Of a DNA stretch of 64,000 bases, positions 12,476-24,221 are shown in pieces. The stretch covers positions 19,890,460 to 19,954,459 of the forward strand of contig OX637409.1 of assembly GCA_951799425.1 (NCBI GenBank), written 5' to 3'. The stretch's first letter is position 1. Each line of letters opens with the position of its first letter. Position numbers and translations under genes: made by a program. The stretch is from Ilex aquifolium. Taxonomy: Eukaryota > Streptophyta > Magnoliopsida > Aquifoliales > Aquifoliaceae. Below the pieces are notes generated by a model. It was not told where the DNA came from and did not search any database. It saw nothing but the letters and a program-made list of their open reading frames with translations.

Positions 12476-13065
12476 TTATATCTATTATCCGAAATATCAC
12501 TCACACCTGTATTTTAGGAAAAATTTCATCAACACCACCTTTATATAGATATATTTTCAATGAGACCCCCCTGTTTTTTGATTTTTTTACGCATTGAAAT
12601 TCGGAAAGATTAAAATTCAATTTGAACTAATTAAAATTCATTGTTTATCTATTAAAATTTGAGTCGATTAAAAATTATATTTGTTTACATATTAAAATTT
12701 GAGCCGACTAAAATTCAATTCGAGCCGAATTGAATTTTAATCGGTGCTAACAGCTCAAGTTGAGCTCGAATCGACTCGAATTTTAATAAGTAAAAAAAAT
12801 AAAATTTAATCAGCTCGAATCGAATTTTAATCAGTTCAAATTTTAATATGCAGAAAAATAAATTTTAATCAACTAAAATTTTAATCAAATTTCATGTAGA
12901 AAGATTGTTTAATGTTTATGTAGGGGCAATTTTAATATTTTAGATGGATTTTTTTTTTAGCAATGGTGGTTAAAAGATAGAGATGTCAGTGATATTTTGG
13001 ATAATAGAGAGGATCTCATTAAAGATATATTTATTTAGAGGAGTTATCAATAAATCTAATGACCA
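12476..13065. mobile_element. Putative TIR element (MITE) with ATTTTAATC-rich core
   Basis: Two segments near the left end, ATTATCCGAAATATCACTCA and a block ending ATATATTTTCAATGAGACC, recur inverted near the right end as TGAGATATTTTGGATAAT-like sequence and GATCTCATTAAAGATATAT. They are in swapped order, so the termini are not simple. The core (12600-12890) is a dense array of ATTTTAATC/GATTAAAAT words on both strands. No certain target duplication. Confidence 0.4.
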
Positions 13066-13341
13066 ATTCGTACGTACCAGCTTCTACGGATTGTGCTGTC
13101 TGGGTTAAATATTCCCTTTAGGTTTATAATTACTCTCTCTGGTAATAGAAGACTTATGCCGACTTTCCAACCGGATATTTGGACGGCATTGTTCGTATAT
13201 TACATCATTTGAAGTTGAAGGCAAAACGCAAGTAAACGGTAATGACGTGTACCGATTATAGTAATTAGGAAGGTGAATGGGACAGCAAACCTTTGTTATA
13301 ATCTGGAACATGAGTCCTATTTATAAAAAGTTCTATTCTAT

Positions 13342-13741
13342 CAAAGCATTTCCAACAATAAAAACTAGTTTAGTTACCCAAAAAATAATATTAACTGCTA
13401 AATTTTTTAATACATACTCCAATGAATTTTTTATATTTTAACTACTTTTTTTAAATATTATTTCTCATTTTTTGTACCTTTGTTCGGACTATTTGGGGGG
13501 AGGGAGGGAGAGAGAGAAAGATAGAGAGTGGACAGGAGATGTGAAAAAGGACAGGAATAAGAAAAAAATATAAACTATTTGTACAAGTTGCTACATTAAC
13601 ACACTATATTTAGAGTGTTACGGTAGCAAAAAATTATTTTAGAGCATCTGAACATTTTCTGTTAGAACATGATTTTTGTCTTTAATTAACTAAATTTTAT
13701 CTATTTTAGAGTTTTACAATAACTGATGGAGACGCTCTCAT
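13342..13741. mobile_element. MITE with AAGCATTTCC/AGCGTCTCC-type inverted ends
   Basis: The left end AAAGCATTTCCAACAATAAA and the inverse of the right end (AGAGCGTCTCCATCAGTTAT) are related, and the adjoining TTAGTTA/AACTAA segments also pair. This matches the common plant GAGCATCTCCA MITE ends as I remember them. The target duplication was not resolved. The interior holds a short G/A-rich run near 13495-13530. Confidence 0.45.
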
Positions 13742-14789
13742 ATGTGTGACTAATTCGTTATAATGTTCGGTTTATACTTTACAAATAATGTCTCAACTAT
13801 TTAAAACTCAATTCGATCGATAACATCTCATCTCAACTATTTAAAACCGACTACATGGCCATTGTTCTTAGAATTCATATTCATTTACGGTGGATTTTAG
13901 CTACCTAACACAAAGATCCTCCTTTACCTGAGTATGAAACACGACATAAACAGATTTAAATTATAAAGATCATATCACCAATAAATTCTAATGTAAGTTG
14001 AAATATAATTATTTGGGTGATTTGGCAATTGGGTTTCCAGGAAAATATATCTATCTATATATATATATATATATATATTGAGTTGAACACACGCAAGTAA
14101 AGAATAATTGGTCGCATGAATAGCGAGAAACTTTAATTTATAGATTATATATTACTTAGCAAGGTGGAGTAGACGGCAAACTTTGTTTATAATATTGAGT
14201 AGGTATTGTATATACTTTTACAAAAAATTTCTATTAATTATATATTGTTGATGATTTTTACGAGTTTTATACTAATTATTACATTTATTAGGCGGATTAT
14301 CAAGAAGAAATACATATAATTAGGTCATATTAACATATACATATGAACAGTTATTTTCATTCATATGTTTGACTCTAATTCTTTGTAATGTTTAGTGCAC
14401 TTTTTGGGTAAGGTGGGAAGTTTACTCAAATAGTTAAGATATTATCTGATCGATTTCTATTAGTCACGTAACGATTCTCATTCTTTTTTTTTACTTCAAG
14501 AATAAACTAAAGCCAACATTGTTCATTGAAGAAAAAATACGTAATGATTGGATTTTACGCGTGTATATATCATAATAATTATACATGTATTTACCATAAT
14601 ACTTGTTCATTACATATCTCTAATGTAATCGCATCAATCTCAGTCGATGTATAATGTTCAACGTAGATACTTTATGGTAATATTTTATTTTTAGATTTAA
14701 ATAATAAAAAACAAAAATATTGTGTGGCCCAATTATTAATACCCTTTTAACCATCAAGAGGTAACTTGGATAGTTGGAACATAATATTG
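13742..14789. other. AT-rich intergenic stretch with a TA microsatellite
   Basis: A (TA)n run lies at about 14053-14080. Nothing else is recognisable. Confidence 0.55.
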
Positions 14790-15200
14790 GAGTGAGAATT
14801 CCTTCGATATATATTGTTTTTCAATTCTCTTCTTCGCGAATCATATTTAAGCTATAGAGAAGTTGTCCAATTTGCTAGAGATCAAGTGTGTGAAGAGATT
14901 ATTTTGGAAGGCGATTTGACAAATGTGATGAAGCTCATAACTAACACCGATGTAGATTTTGATCCTTTGGGTACTGCCTTAGTAGATATTAAGAACATAT
15001 TGCGTAGTTTTTGTTATGTTCATGTGTCTACTATTAGATGGTCTGCCAATAAGGTAACCCATTTGTTAGCAAGAAATGTAATGTCTATTGGTTATTGTGA
15101 TGTATGGGAAGAAGAGGAGAAAATATTCATGACAATGGTGATACCACGTGACAATGTTAATGTGATATCACCAATCAATAATATCAAAACAAATAAGTAA
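14790..15200 (+). pseudogene. RNase H-like (RVT_3-type) domain fragment
   Basis: An open frame of 128 codons from 14814 reads VVQFARDQVCEEIILEGD, then DPLGTALVDIKNILRSF, then STIRWSANKVTHLLARN. This matches the plant RVT_3 / putative ribonuclease H pattern: an E-x-D motif in the middle strand, then R-x-x-N-x-x-A-H-x-L-A. The N-terminal catalytic Asp strand is missing and no start context fits, so it is a fragment, probably from a non-LTR element or the related plant RNase H-like family. The rest of the frame is unrelated. Confidence 0.7.
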
Positions 15201-15700
15201 ATGAATCCCACTAAAATTAATAAACAACCCTCCGTGTAAAGAAATAACTACCCAAGTTGGATTAATCTTGCTCACTCGATGTTTTACTTAAGGAAGAGAC
15301 ATTGCTAATTTCATCGTTCTTTTCTTTAGAAATTAGGACTAGAAAAAGCGATGTGTATATAAAAAAAATAAAAAAATTATTGAATTGGTCATTTCGAACT
15401 TCCTTGAATAATTCCTGTGACAGTAATATTATTTTTCGCTTGACTTGGGGAGTTGTTAAGGCGATAAAAATACTATGTTTTATGGTCCACAGTGACCCAC
15501 TACCATAATAAGAAATTTATACGAATAGTCTAGTCAATTTGTGTATTTATCAACAGTTTGATTATCTCTCTCTCCTCTCCTCTCATGCTTGACTTCGTCA
15601 GTCAGTCTCTACGATTCATCTCTCTTACGCGTCTCTGAGTCAAAAGTCATCATCCACTTCCCCTTCTACCCTTCTTTCCTTCCTTCCTTCAACTTGTCTA
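15201..15700. other. Intergenic region upstream of the MLO gene
   Basis: No gene. The last part becomes pyrimidine-rich (CTCTCTCCTCTCC, TTCCTTCCTTCC), typical of sequence near a plant promoter. Confidence 0.5.
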
Positions 15701-15707
15701 AAACTTC

Positions 15708-15718
15708 TATATATATAA
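15708..15718 (+). promoter_or_regulatory. Likely TATA box of the MLO gene
   Basis: TATATATATAA about 210 bp before the MLO start codon, followed by a CT microsatellite leader (about 15752-15769). A short upstream ATG at about 15736 could fall just before or inside the leader. The transcription start is inferred, not seen. Confidence 0.45.
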
Positions 15719-15923
15719 TCCAACCATTTAAACCATGTCTCCATATACTTCTCTCTCTCTCTCTCTCTCATTATTCATTTACTGTTAAGCTTCTGGGTGA
15801 ATAAAATATTCGATACAAATCTTCAACTTTCATTCCTCTAATTTGTTCTTTTGGAAAATCACAAGAAAAATTTTCCGGCAAAGTTTTGAGAGTTTTTTTT
15901 TTTAAGACAACGAAGCGAGAAAT

Positions 15924-16386
15924 ATGGCCGGAGGAGGTGGTGGAGGAAGAAATTTGGAGCAAACGCCGACATGGGCAGTTGCCGTGGTTTGCTTTGTCTT
16001 GGTTTCAGTATCAATTGTCATCGAGCATATCATTCATCTCATTGGAAAGGTATGCACTATTTCAACAAAATATCTTAAACAGTTGGTCATGAGTTTGATT
16101 CGAGAATTGTGTCACGGAACTCTTTTTCTTTACACAGAATCGTGTGCATCTAATTCTCTCAAAATTTTATGTCGACGGGAATCTCTTACAATATGCTACC
16201 CATTTTATGTCTAATATAGTGCACTATTTAGCCTTTCAGATGGTTTTATACTTGTTCATGAATTTAGAGTCTAAGCTAAATTGCTGCACTTTTTTACAGT
16301 GGTTGAAGAAGAAACACAAAAGAGCTCTATATGAAGCACTGGAAAAGATCAAATCAGGTACACCCATCATCATCATCATCATCATC

Positions 16387-16417
<31 letters not shown>

Positions 16418-17659
16418 TAATAATGGAGTCTTCTTGTTATCTTTTGATTGGTGGGTGCAGAGCTTATGCTGTTGGGGTTTATATCCTTGCTCTTAACAGT
16501 AGGACAAACTCCAATTTCGAATATATGTATATCAAAAAAAATTGGAGCTACATGGCATCCATGCAAAAAGAAGCCAGAGGATAAATTGAACACTAACTAT
16601 GACAGCCAAGATGGAGAAGAAAATCGCCGGAAACTTCTCATGATAACCAACTCCGGTGAAAGTCTTCGACGCTTTTTGGCTGGCGGCGGAGGAGAAACTG
16701 ACAAATGCGCACTCAAGGCATGACTATTTCTTTTTTTTTTTGTGTGTTTTTTTTTTCAATATTGTTTGAATAAGTACTTAGCCATTGTCATCACATACGT
16801 CCATATATTCTTTAGAAAATGACGAGGAAATGTAGAGAACCAATAACCTGTGCATGTTTGTGCGATAACACGAAGCTTCAAAATGAATAGACCCAAAATT
16901 TAATTTGCACGTGAGGGACGTGTTAGAGTATAAAATATAAATACTTAAATTACATCTATCTAACATCTTAATCTTTTAGAACAAAGGTTGTTCAATGCTA
17001 GGTATAAACTTATACATCCGAGTTCGAGTTTTATGACAGCATTAAATTTGGGTTTAAACTCTTGTGTACTATTTGTGTGTGATTGTATGCAACTGATCAA
17101 TTTTTCATGACAATCATCTGTCACAGACAAACCTAGAAGAACCATCTGACAAACCCTAGCTTGTATTCATTTTTTTTATACATGAAATATAAGTGGCTAG
17201 AATGAGGAGCACATTGAAGTGATTATTCTTGTATAAATTTGTGCAGGGTAAAGTGCCATTTGTGTCTTCCACTGGTATTAATCAGTTACATATCTTCATC
17301 TTCGTGTTGGCTGTTTTTCACGTCCTCTACTGTATCCTCACCATGGCTTTGGGGACAGCCAAGGTAATATATCAGTCACCTCATTTTTTCCTTTTTATTT
17401 TAAAAATCGAAGAAATCATACATTCACCTCTTTTTTCTTTTAATTTCAAAAATTGAAAAAAATCATATTTTTTTTCTTTGTGAATCAAGGTTTTATTCAC
17501 ATTGAAATTAGATATAGTACACACACTCTCTCTCTCTCTCTCACACACACATTTTCACTCTCATGTGTTTCAACTTTTTTGTGTTTACAGATGAGTAGTT
17601 GGAAGAGATGGGAAAAGGAAACAAGAACAGCCGAGTACCAGTTCTCACACGGTTAGTCT

Positions 17660-17696
<37 letters not shown>

Positions 17697-18383
17697 CACA
17701 CACATATGTATATGCACATACACATATTTATAGATAGATAGATATACACTGATACACACATACACACATTGGCATATGTTTACATTACTTGCATGCATGC
17801 CCAAACATTATATTCTCTGAAAGACCAAATGGTGACGGGGTGGGTGGTTCATGTGAAACAGATCCAGAAAGGTTCAGGTTTGCAAGGGAAACATCCTTTG
17901 GAAGAAGGCACATGAGCTTCTGGAGCAAAACACCTGTGCTTATATGGATTGTAAGTCATTAACCTTTCTCTCCTTCGAAGAATTTCGTTTGCATACATAC
18001 AGTATTTCTGCAAATCATCCACTGTTGTAGTCCAACATTTTTATTAAATGCATCACAAAACTACAAATTCAGGATTGATATCCCCTAATCTCTCTAACTG
18101 GTCCAACTCTCATAATTTTGATCGTTAAGTTTGCAAAATTATGTCCTTATAGCATTACTGATATAATTCTCATGGTAGGGGCACTGAAATTAATGATTTT
18201 CATATATAGCTCCGTGATCTCTGGGTTTTGGTATAGTTGGCAGGGTCATTGAGATTGTCTTCATCATGCATGAGCATGAGTGGACCATCATTAGGACGTA
18301 TCACTATCTCGAAATTAATGATAAGGGTCAATTAAAGACAATCAGCTTCATTATTAATGAAATGATGTCCACTTTTCCAGCCC

Positions 18384-18433
<50 letters not shown>

Positions 18434-20007
18434 GTCTTCGAAATTTTTTCCACCACAAGCATATCCCAATTTTGTTGATGTTCAAATTTTAGAGTTTCTA
18501 ATTTGAAGATGAGTCGGTGTTCATTTAAATTAATCCTTGATGATAAATTATTTCTCCATCATAAATTATAATATTAAATGAAAAGCATCTATTAATTACA
18601 AATAAAACACAAAGGAGGTGTCTCATCAGTGGTCCACCCTTAATAATGAAGATCAATGATTGACCCAAAGTCTTCCATGTAAAAATCAATTGAAACCATG
18701 GAATTTGTAAAGGGAGGGAGGGGGGTAAATGGGTGCCATGCTGTCTAAAATTTAGGTTTGCTAGTTTTAATTTGTCAACTTGAGCCCATCCTTGAAATTT
18801 TCACAAGCCAATTTAGAAAATATCAATTTCATATCTTTTTATTCACACATGTGAAACCATGTATGTCAATTAGATTCTAAAAGTTTTGTGGTTGTAAACA
18901 CATTTATTTTACTATGTTTTGAAATTAATCAGGGTCATCTTTGACTTCGGATGCATATACCGTGCTATTACAAACAGAGCAATGCTATATAACCCAAATT
19001 TGTATTTCAAATGAAGGGGACCATTGGATCAGTAGGTCCCATTTAAAAAAGTTGATGGGACTCACTTATCCAATGGTCTTCATTCATTTGAGATGAAAAT
19101 TTGGGTTACAAATGTTGAATACGTAATATTTCTCTTACAAAAAATCTCATTCTCGGCTATAAACTAAGTATATCATAACACGCATTGCATTAATTACCAT
19201 TATAATTAAGGTAGCCTCCCAATTATAGTTTCAACACGTACCTAGAAAAGAGAGACGTACCTAAGGGACCTGATTTGGACTGCAGGTACCGTAACCTTTG
19301 ACTTTGGATACAAAATACTATGTGATTATAGAAATTTCATCTTGTACACATTCTTGTATCTTTCTTTTATCATCAGCTACCTTTTCTTTTCTTTTTTTTG
19401 GGTATATCACAAGAGATAATTTCGATCTAATTTGAAAATTTTATTGAATGACCTAATTCATTATTGTAGTGTTGGACGAAATATCGTCGCTTATAACTTA
19501 TTTAATGAATGTAATGAAATAAACGTTAATATTAAAATTTTAAATTAAAGTTAAATAACACTGATTGAAATAATATTATATTAAAGATTGAAATAGGAGA
19601 TAACGGTCTTGGCGTGCCTATTAAGATAAAGACGTATAAAACCGGCCAGCCAATTAGATGGTCCAAAGATCCAATTGAAATTCCTCCATTCATATTAGTT
19701 TGACTTTGTCAACAAACAACTTAATTGACTTTGCACCTAACAATGACGACTTTGTCCTTCAGAATAGCTCAAATTATTTGGTGTCCATTATCCCTACTAT
19801 ATATATTATTGATAGGGTGTTCTCGTGCAAAACACATATTTTTTTAATATATATGTTGAGTTACTGTAATTAAAAGATTAAATTTTAAATCAAAAAATAT
19901 ATATGGGTTAAGTTCCTGTAGTTAAAAAGTTAAAATTAAATCGTAATATAATTTGTCGGGTTAAAATGATCTAGACCGTTGTTGTAATTTATGTAAGCTA
20001 GATTATG

Positions 20008-20047
<40 letters not shown>

Positions 20048-20204
20048 CCCTTTCCTATTCCTTCTATGTCGCACGGTTACATCCCATACGAAAGTTAATA
20101 GTATACCACTTCTACGAATAGCTCGTAATGCTGCGTCTCTTTCGAGACCGGGGCCTTTTATCATGACTTCTGCTCGTTGCATACCTTGGTCCACTACTGC
20201 ACGA

Positions 20205-20252
<48 letters not shown>

Positions 20253-22611
20253 TGGTTCATAATTTTAACTTTATGTGTTTCTTGCTTTGATTTCAGGTTT
20301 GTTTCTTCAGACAATTTGTGAGATCCGTCCCAAAGGTTGATTACTTGACCTTGCGACATGGTTTTATCATGGTAAATACTTAATTTTTTTTTCTTTCTTT
20401 CACTACTTGGAATAAACAGCAGATGATTCACTTTTTTTAAGTAATGAAGAAGAGGACCGAAACATGTCACTAAAAGACTCTATCGAGACAAAGATGAACT
20501 ATCAAAAACGTAGATGATGTAAGATGGACAATTGGTCAAATCTAGTATATATCGTACATGGACGATAGTTGAAGTTCGTGGCTCTCCTAGGGTTCCCTCA
20601 TCAGGGATGATAAATAAATGAATTGCATGCGATCTTTTTCTCTCTAACCATTTCATTATTAATTTCAGGCACATTTGGCACCTCAAAGCCACTCAAAATT
20701 TGACTTCCAAAAGTATATCAATAGATCACTGGAGGAGGATTTCAAGGTGGTCGTGGGAATCAGGTTAGTTAATTAGTGCTTCAATTCATTTTTTTTTTCC
20801 TTTTCTCTCTCTGATCAAACCCTAAATTTTATATATTCTTTTCTTTTTATAATGCCATTTTCATTAAACTAACTACCATTTTTTTTTAATTTTTTATCAG
20901 TCCACCAATCTGGTTCTTCGCGGTTATATTCTTACTCTTCAACACACATGGTTAGTGGATTTAATCTTGCAATGCATATTGACAGTGTATTCATGTGGTG
21001 TTTCCTATATCCTATTGAACACCAATAATATTTGTGTGTGTGTGTGTGTAAGATTTCTTTGACTAAAGTTTTCTAATGTACATGTGGGCAGGCTGGTATT
21101 CCTATCTATGGCTACCATTTATCCCATTGATTGTAAGCAGTTTCTGCGTATATACACACATCTTTGACGATATAATACATATATTTATATAATGTTTGAC
21201 TTCGTCGTGGATCCCAAGTGGCAAATCTAACGGTTGTTGTTGAATGTGCAGATCATCCTGTTGGTAGGGACAAAGTTACAGGTGATCATAACCAAGATGG
21301 GGCTAAGTATTCAGGAGAGAGCAGAGGTGGTAAAGGGCGTACCCGTTGTTCAGCCTGGTGATGACCTCTTCTGGTTCAACCGTCCACACCTCATTCTCTA
21401 TCTCATAAACTTTGTCCTCTTTCAGGTATACCCTTTTCTTATCAAAAATGCCACTGATACTTCTTTTTTTATATGTCAAGCTCTCTCCATTAGAATTCAT
21501 CAACCACCATGATTTTCCACCTACTGTACTTAGACTCATCTGTTTGATTTTTTTCATGGCCATCCAACGCAGAATGCCTTCCAGCTCGCCTTCTTTGCAT
21601 GGACTTGGGTAAGCCACCATATAAACTTATATATATATAAATAAATATATATATATATATATATACAGAGAGAGAGAGACAGAGAGACAGAGACAGAGGG
21701 AGATTGTTGATGTGTTATTAACTTCTTTCCATTTTTGTGCAGTATGAATTCGGTTTCAGGTCTTGTTTCCACGAGCACTTGGAAGATATCATCATCAGAA
21801 TCTCAATGGGGTCAGTTTCATGTCATTCATTAAATTTTGATTGTTTCCCATTCAATCAATGTGAAGGTCACTAACAAATTTCAATGGTGGTTTGTTTGAT
21901 CAGGGTTCTCATTCAGATTCTGTGCAGCTATGTCACTCTCCCTCTTTATGCCCTTGTTACACAGGTATGAACTTATATATGTATAGCTCACTAGTTCATA
22001 AAAAACAGTTCAATAGAAGGGCTAAACATTAATTGTTAAAATTCTATGTATGATGTGATCAGATGGGTTCAACAATGAAACCAACCATATTCAATGAAAA
22101 AGTAGCCACAGCACTGAGGAACTGGCACCACACAGCAAAGAAGCACATCAAACAAAACAAGCATTCCGGCCTTGCTACCCCAATGTCAAGCAGGCCGGCA
22201 ACACCATCCCATGGCTTGTCCCCGGTTCACCTGCTCCGCCACTACAAGAGCGACGTGGACAGTTTTCACACCTCTCCAAGAAGATCGAATTATGATTTTG
22301 AGCATTGGGATGCGGAAGAGTCACAGTCGCCTACACACCTCCAGCAGGGCGGTGATGGATCCTCCTCCCACCACCCCCACCACCAGGGTGATGGATCCTC
22401 CTCCCACCACCCCCACCACCAGGGCGATGGCTCCTTGTCTCACCACCACCACCACCAAATTGAACTTGGTAATTTAGTATATGAGAGAGATGAGGTCCAG
22501 GAGCCTAACTCGGCCCAACTGGCTCCGCTTCCAGAAAGAAATCGAGAGCAGCACGAGATCAAAATCAGAGGACCAAATGACTTTTCATTTGCTAAAAGAA
22601 ACAGCACATAA
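15924..22611 (+). CDS. MLO: MLO-like protein, clade V (MLO2/6/12 type), 15 exons, 618 aa
   Basis: Plant-specific seven-transmembrane plasma-membrane protein; clade V members are powdery-mildew susceptibility factors. Exons: 15924-16049, 16300-16357, 16461-16717, 17247-17363, 17591-17651, 17862-17950, 20297-20371, 20669-20763, 20901-20950, 21092-21132, 21252-21425, 21573-21608, 21743-21810, 21904-21964, 22063-22611. All phases join cleanly; introns are GT-AG except intron 3 (GC-AG). Membrane segments are near residues 15-37, 62-80, 160-182, 295-310, 311-332, 366-392 and 417-436. Family landmarks: [64 protein letters not shown]. The C-terminal calmodulin-binding helix (about 447-467) includes [16 protein letters not shown] at 609-612 fits the clade V D/E-F-x-F tetrapeptide. 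Odd: a His-rich 12-residue repeat, three copies, around residues 534-569. It looks intact; exon edges are inferred. Confidence 0.95.
16980..17110 (+). repeat. Possible tRNA-derived SINE remnant in MLO intron 3
   Basis: TGTTCAATGCTAGGTATAA followed about 30 bp later by CCGAGTTCGAGTTTTATG looks like a decayed pol III A box and B box pair. No tail or target duplication is seen, so this is weak. Confidence 0.25.
17658..17706 (+). repeat. CT then CA microsatellite in MLO intron 5
   Basis: (TC)n directly followed by (AC)n, immediately after the exon 5 donor site. A similar CT/CA run precedes exon 5 (about 17521-17550). Likely length-polymorphic. Confidence 0.8.
18981..19130. mobile_element. Short MITE in MLO intron 6
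   Basis: About 150 bp with inverted ends: AACCCAAATTTGTATTTCAA on the left, and on the right the inverse AACCCAAATTTTCATCTCAA, followed by GGACCATTGGAT / AGACCATTGGAT. The whole can fold into one long hairpin. Superfamily not assigned. Confidence 0.6.
20008..20251. repeat. Two TA microsatellites bracketing plastid DNA in MLO intron 6
   Basis: (TA)n runs at about 20013-20044 and 20207-20251 lie on both sides of the plastid-derived insert. Confidence 0.8.
20045..20207 (-). pseudogene. rps11: Nuclear copy of part of chloroplast rps11 (NUPT)
   Basis: Read on the minus strand this encodes [20 protein letters not shown] followed by [17 protein letters not shown], the C-terminal half of plastid ribosomal protein S11 (30S subunit) as I remember it, with a few substitutions. 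The normal C-terminus after DVT is replaced by unrelated residues, and the N-terminal half is absent. The fragment lies antisense to the MLO gene within intron 6, cannot be translated as a plastid protein, and is interpreted as plastid DNA transferred to the nucleus. Confidence 0.85.
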
Positions 22612-23066
22612 TTAAGCAAAGGACCATGTTGGCCTACCGATGATGAAGACAAGTACATTATGAGGATAGTTACACCAGATTTGGCAATGGAATCCAGGGT
22701 TTTGGATGCAGCTTGTTAAAATACAGTTCGTGATCACTTTTCCTTTGGAAAAATTGGTTGCTGACACTCGCAGATCCCGTGGTGGCGGTAGCCTCAGTGC
22801 ACTAGATCGCCCTTTTTTTTTTCTCTCATAGATAACTTTTTTCTATTGTTTTACTGCATGGACTTGGTACAAAAGCTTTATAAATTTCTGTAAATTAAGA
22901 GCCAGCTGCAATCACTGCAACTTGTACTGTGTACATGATTGTGTTGCTGGAATTGAAAGTTTGATTCTTTTCTTTTTTGGGCTAAAGAAAGTTTGATTTG
23001 TTTCCTCGTCAACATTGGTGAAGAAAATGAAATGTGTTTCATTAAACAAAAAAACATATTAAAAGA
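22612..23066. other. MLO 3' UTR and downstream flank
   Basis: No further gene. No canonical AATAAA was found close to the stop codon; plant poly(A) signals are often degenerate. Confidence 0.45.
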
Positions 23067-23472
23067 TGACCTACCCAGCAATGATAAGGATAATATCTAG
23101 TAGTTTCTGGTTGTATAGATTAGCTTGAATAATGCCAAGATATGTCATTGGCTTTGATTGTTAAAAGTATTATAAATGTCCGAACATGAGCGGTGGACTA
23201 AGTTAAGAAAGACAAATTCCTTTTTTTTTTTTCAAATCTTATTTTTCCGCCACCCTCACCTTGCGGGGATGATAAGATAACCTATCTAGCAATGATAAGG
23301 ATAATATCTAGTAGAATCTGGTAGAATAGATTAGTTAGAATAATGTATAGATTAGCTTGAATAATGCCAAGGTATGACACTGGCTTTGATTGTTAAAGTA
23401 TTATAAATATCAGAGCATGAACAGTGGAGTAAGTTAATAAAGACAAACTCCTTTTTTTTTTTAAATCTTATT
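23067..23472 (+). repeat. Tandem duplication, ~211 bp, two copies
   Basis: The segment starting CTACCCAGCAATGATAAGG at 23071 recurs at 23282 and keeps the same landmarks: GATAATATCTAGTAG, GATTAGCTTGAATAATGCCA, GGCTTTGATTGTTAAA, then AAGACAAA and a poly-T run. The second copy has a small extra internal duplication (TAGATTAG). Divergence is moderate. Confidence 0.85.
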
Positions 23473-24079
23473 TGCAAGGTTCCAACATAGAGCATGATTC
23501 AAAAGATATCTTTTTTTTAAAATTTTTTTTTTAGCTATTGTTCAAAAGATATCAATTTTAGACAATTTTATCAGTTTTTTAGAGGGAATAATTGTCGAGA
23601 CATTTTGTTTGAGTAAATAAGCACATGTCCTCACTTCATACCCATTCTCTAAATCAAACTTCTAACTTTGCCTAGAGGTCATCTGATTGTGTGCGTGTGA
23701 GAGAGAGAGAGATGTTTGGTCCCTTTTCTCCGATGGATCCTTCCAACCTCAAGTGGAATAGATATCCAGGCAACCATTAATTCTGTAATTGACATTCAAC
23801 TTCGTGAAAGTTTCAATAGTAAAGTCTTTCATACAGTGGACAAGTGGTACCCTTGGAACCATCTTCCTACCGACTTGGCTCATACTATGTCCATTTGTCT
23901 TCCGATATTGACCTTTGAAGTGTAATGTGACGATTATGACGTGAATGTTTGGTACACGCATTTCAAGGGAAGTTGAGAGTCTTGCCTGGACATCGTTTTT
24001 GACTTGACTTTTTACAATACTTTGGACTTGGAAATTGGAAGCTATATCAAGATAGGTAATACTTCAAAATTTAAATGAA
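23473..24079. other. Intergenic stretch, no gene seen
   Basis: A short GA microsatellite at about 23698-23712; nothing else recognised. Confidence 0.5.
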
Positions 24080-24213
24080 ACTCAAAAAGTTGTAATTCAA
24101 ATACATATTATTTTTTAGATAAGTGGATCATATCAATTTTTTCAATGAGACTCACTCATCCCACACTCATCCAAAAAATAATATGTATTTGAGTTTTAAC
24201 TTTTGGGTTGTAC
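24080..24213. mobile_element. Small fold-back MITE
   Basis: CTCAAAAAGTTGTAATTCAA with ATACATATTATTTTTT on the left is mirrored by AAAAAATAATATGTATTTGA and TTTTAACTTTTGGG on the right, so most of the segment forms one hairpin. The target duplication was not resolved. Confidence 0.55.
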
Positions 24214-24221
24214 AACATTTT

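Noticed and set aside
20003-20470. 155-codon minus-strand frame in the MLO intron
   Set aside because: Only the short rps11-like part is real plastid-derived sequence; the rest is translated TA repeats and intron.
23716-23961. Overlapping 69-70 codon frames
   Set aside because: Short, no family resemblance, both strands open by chance.
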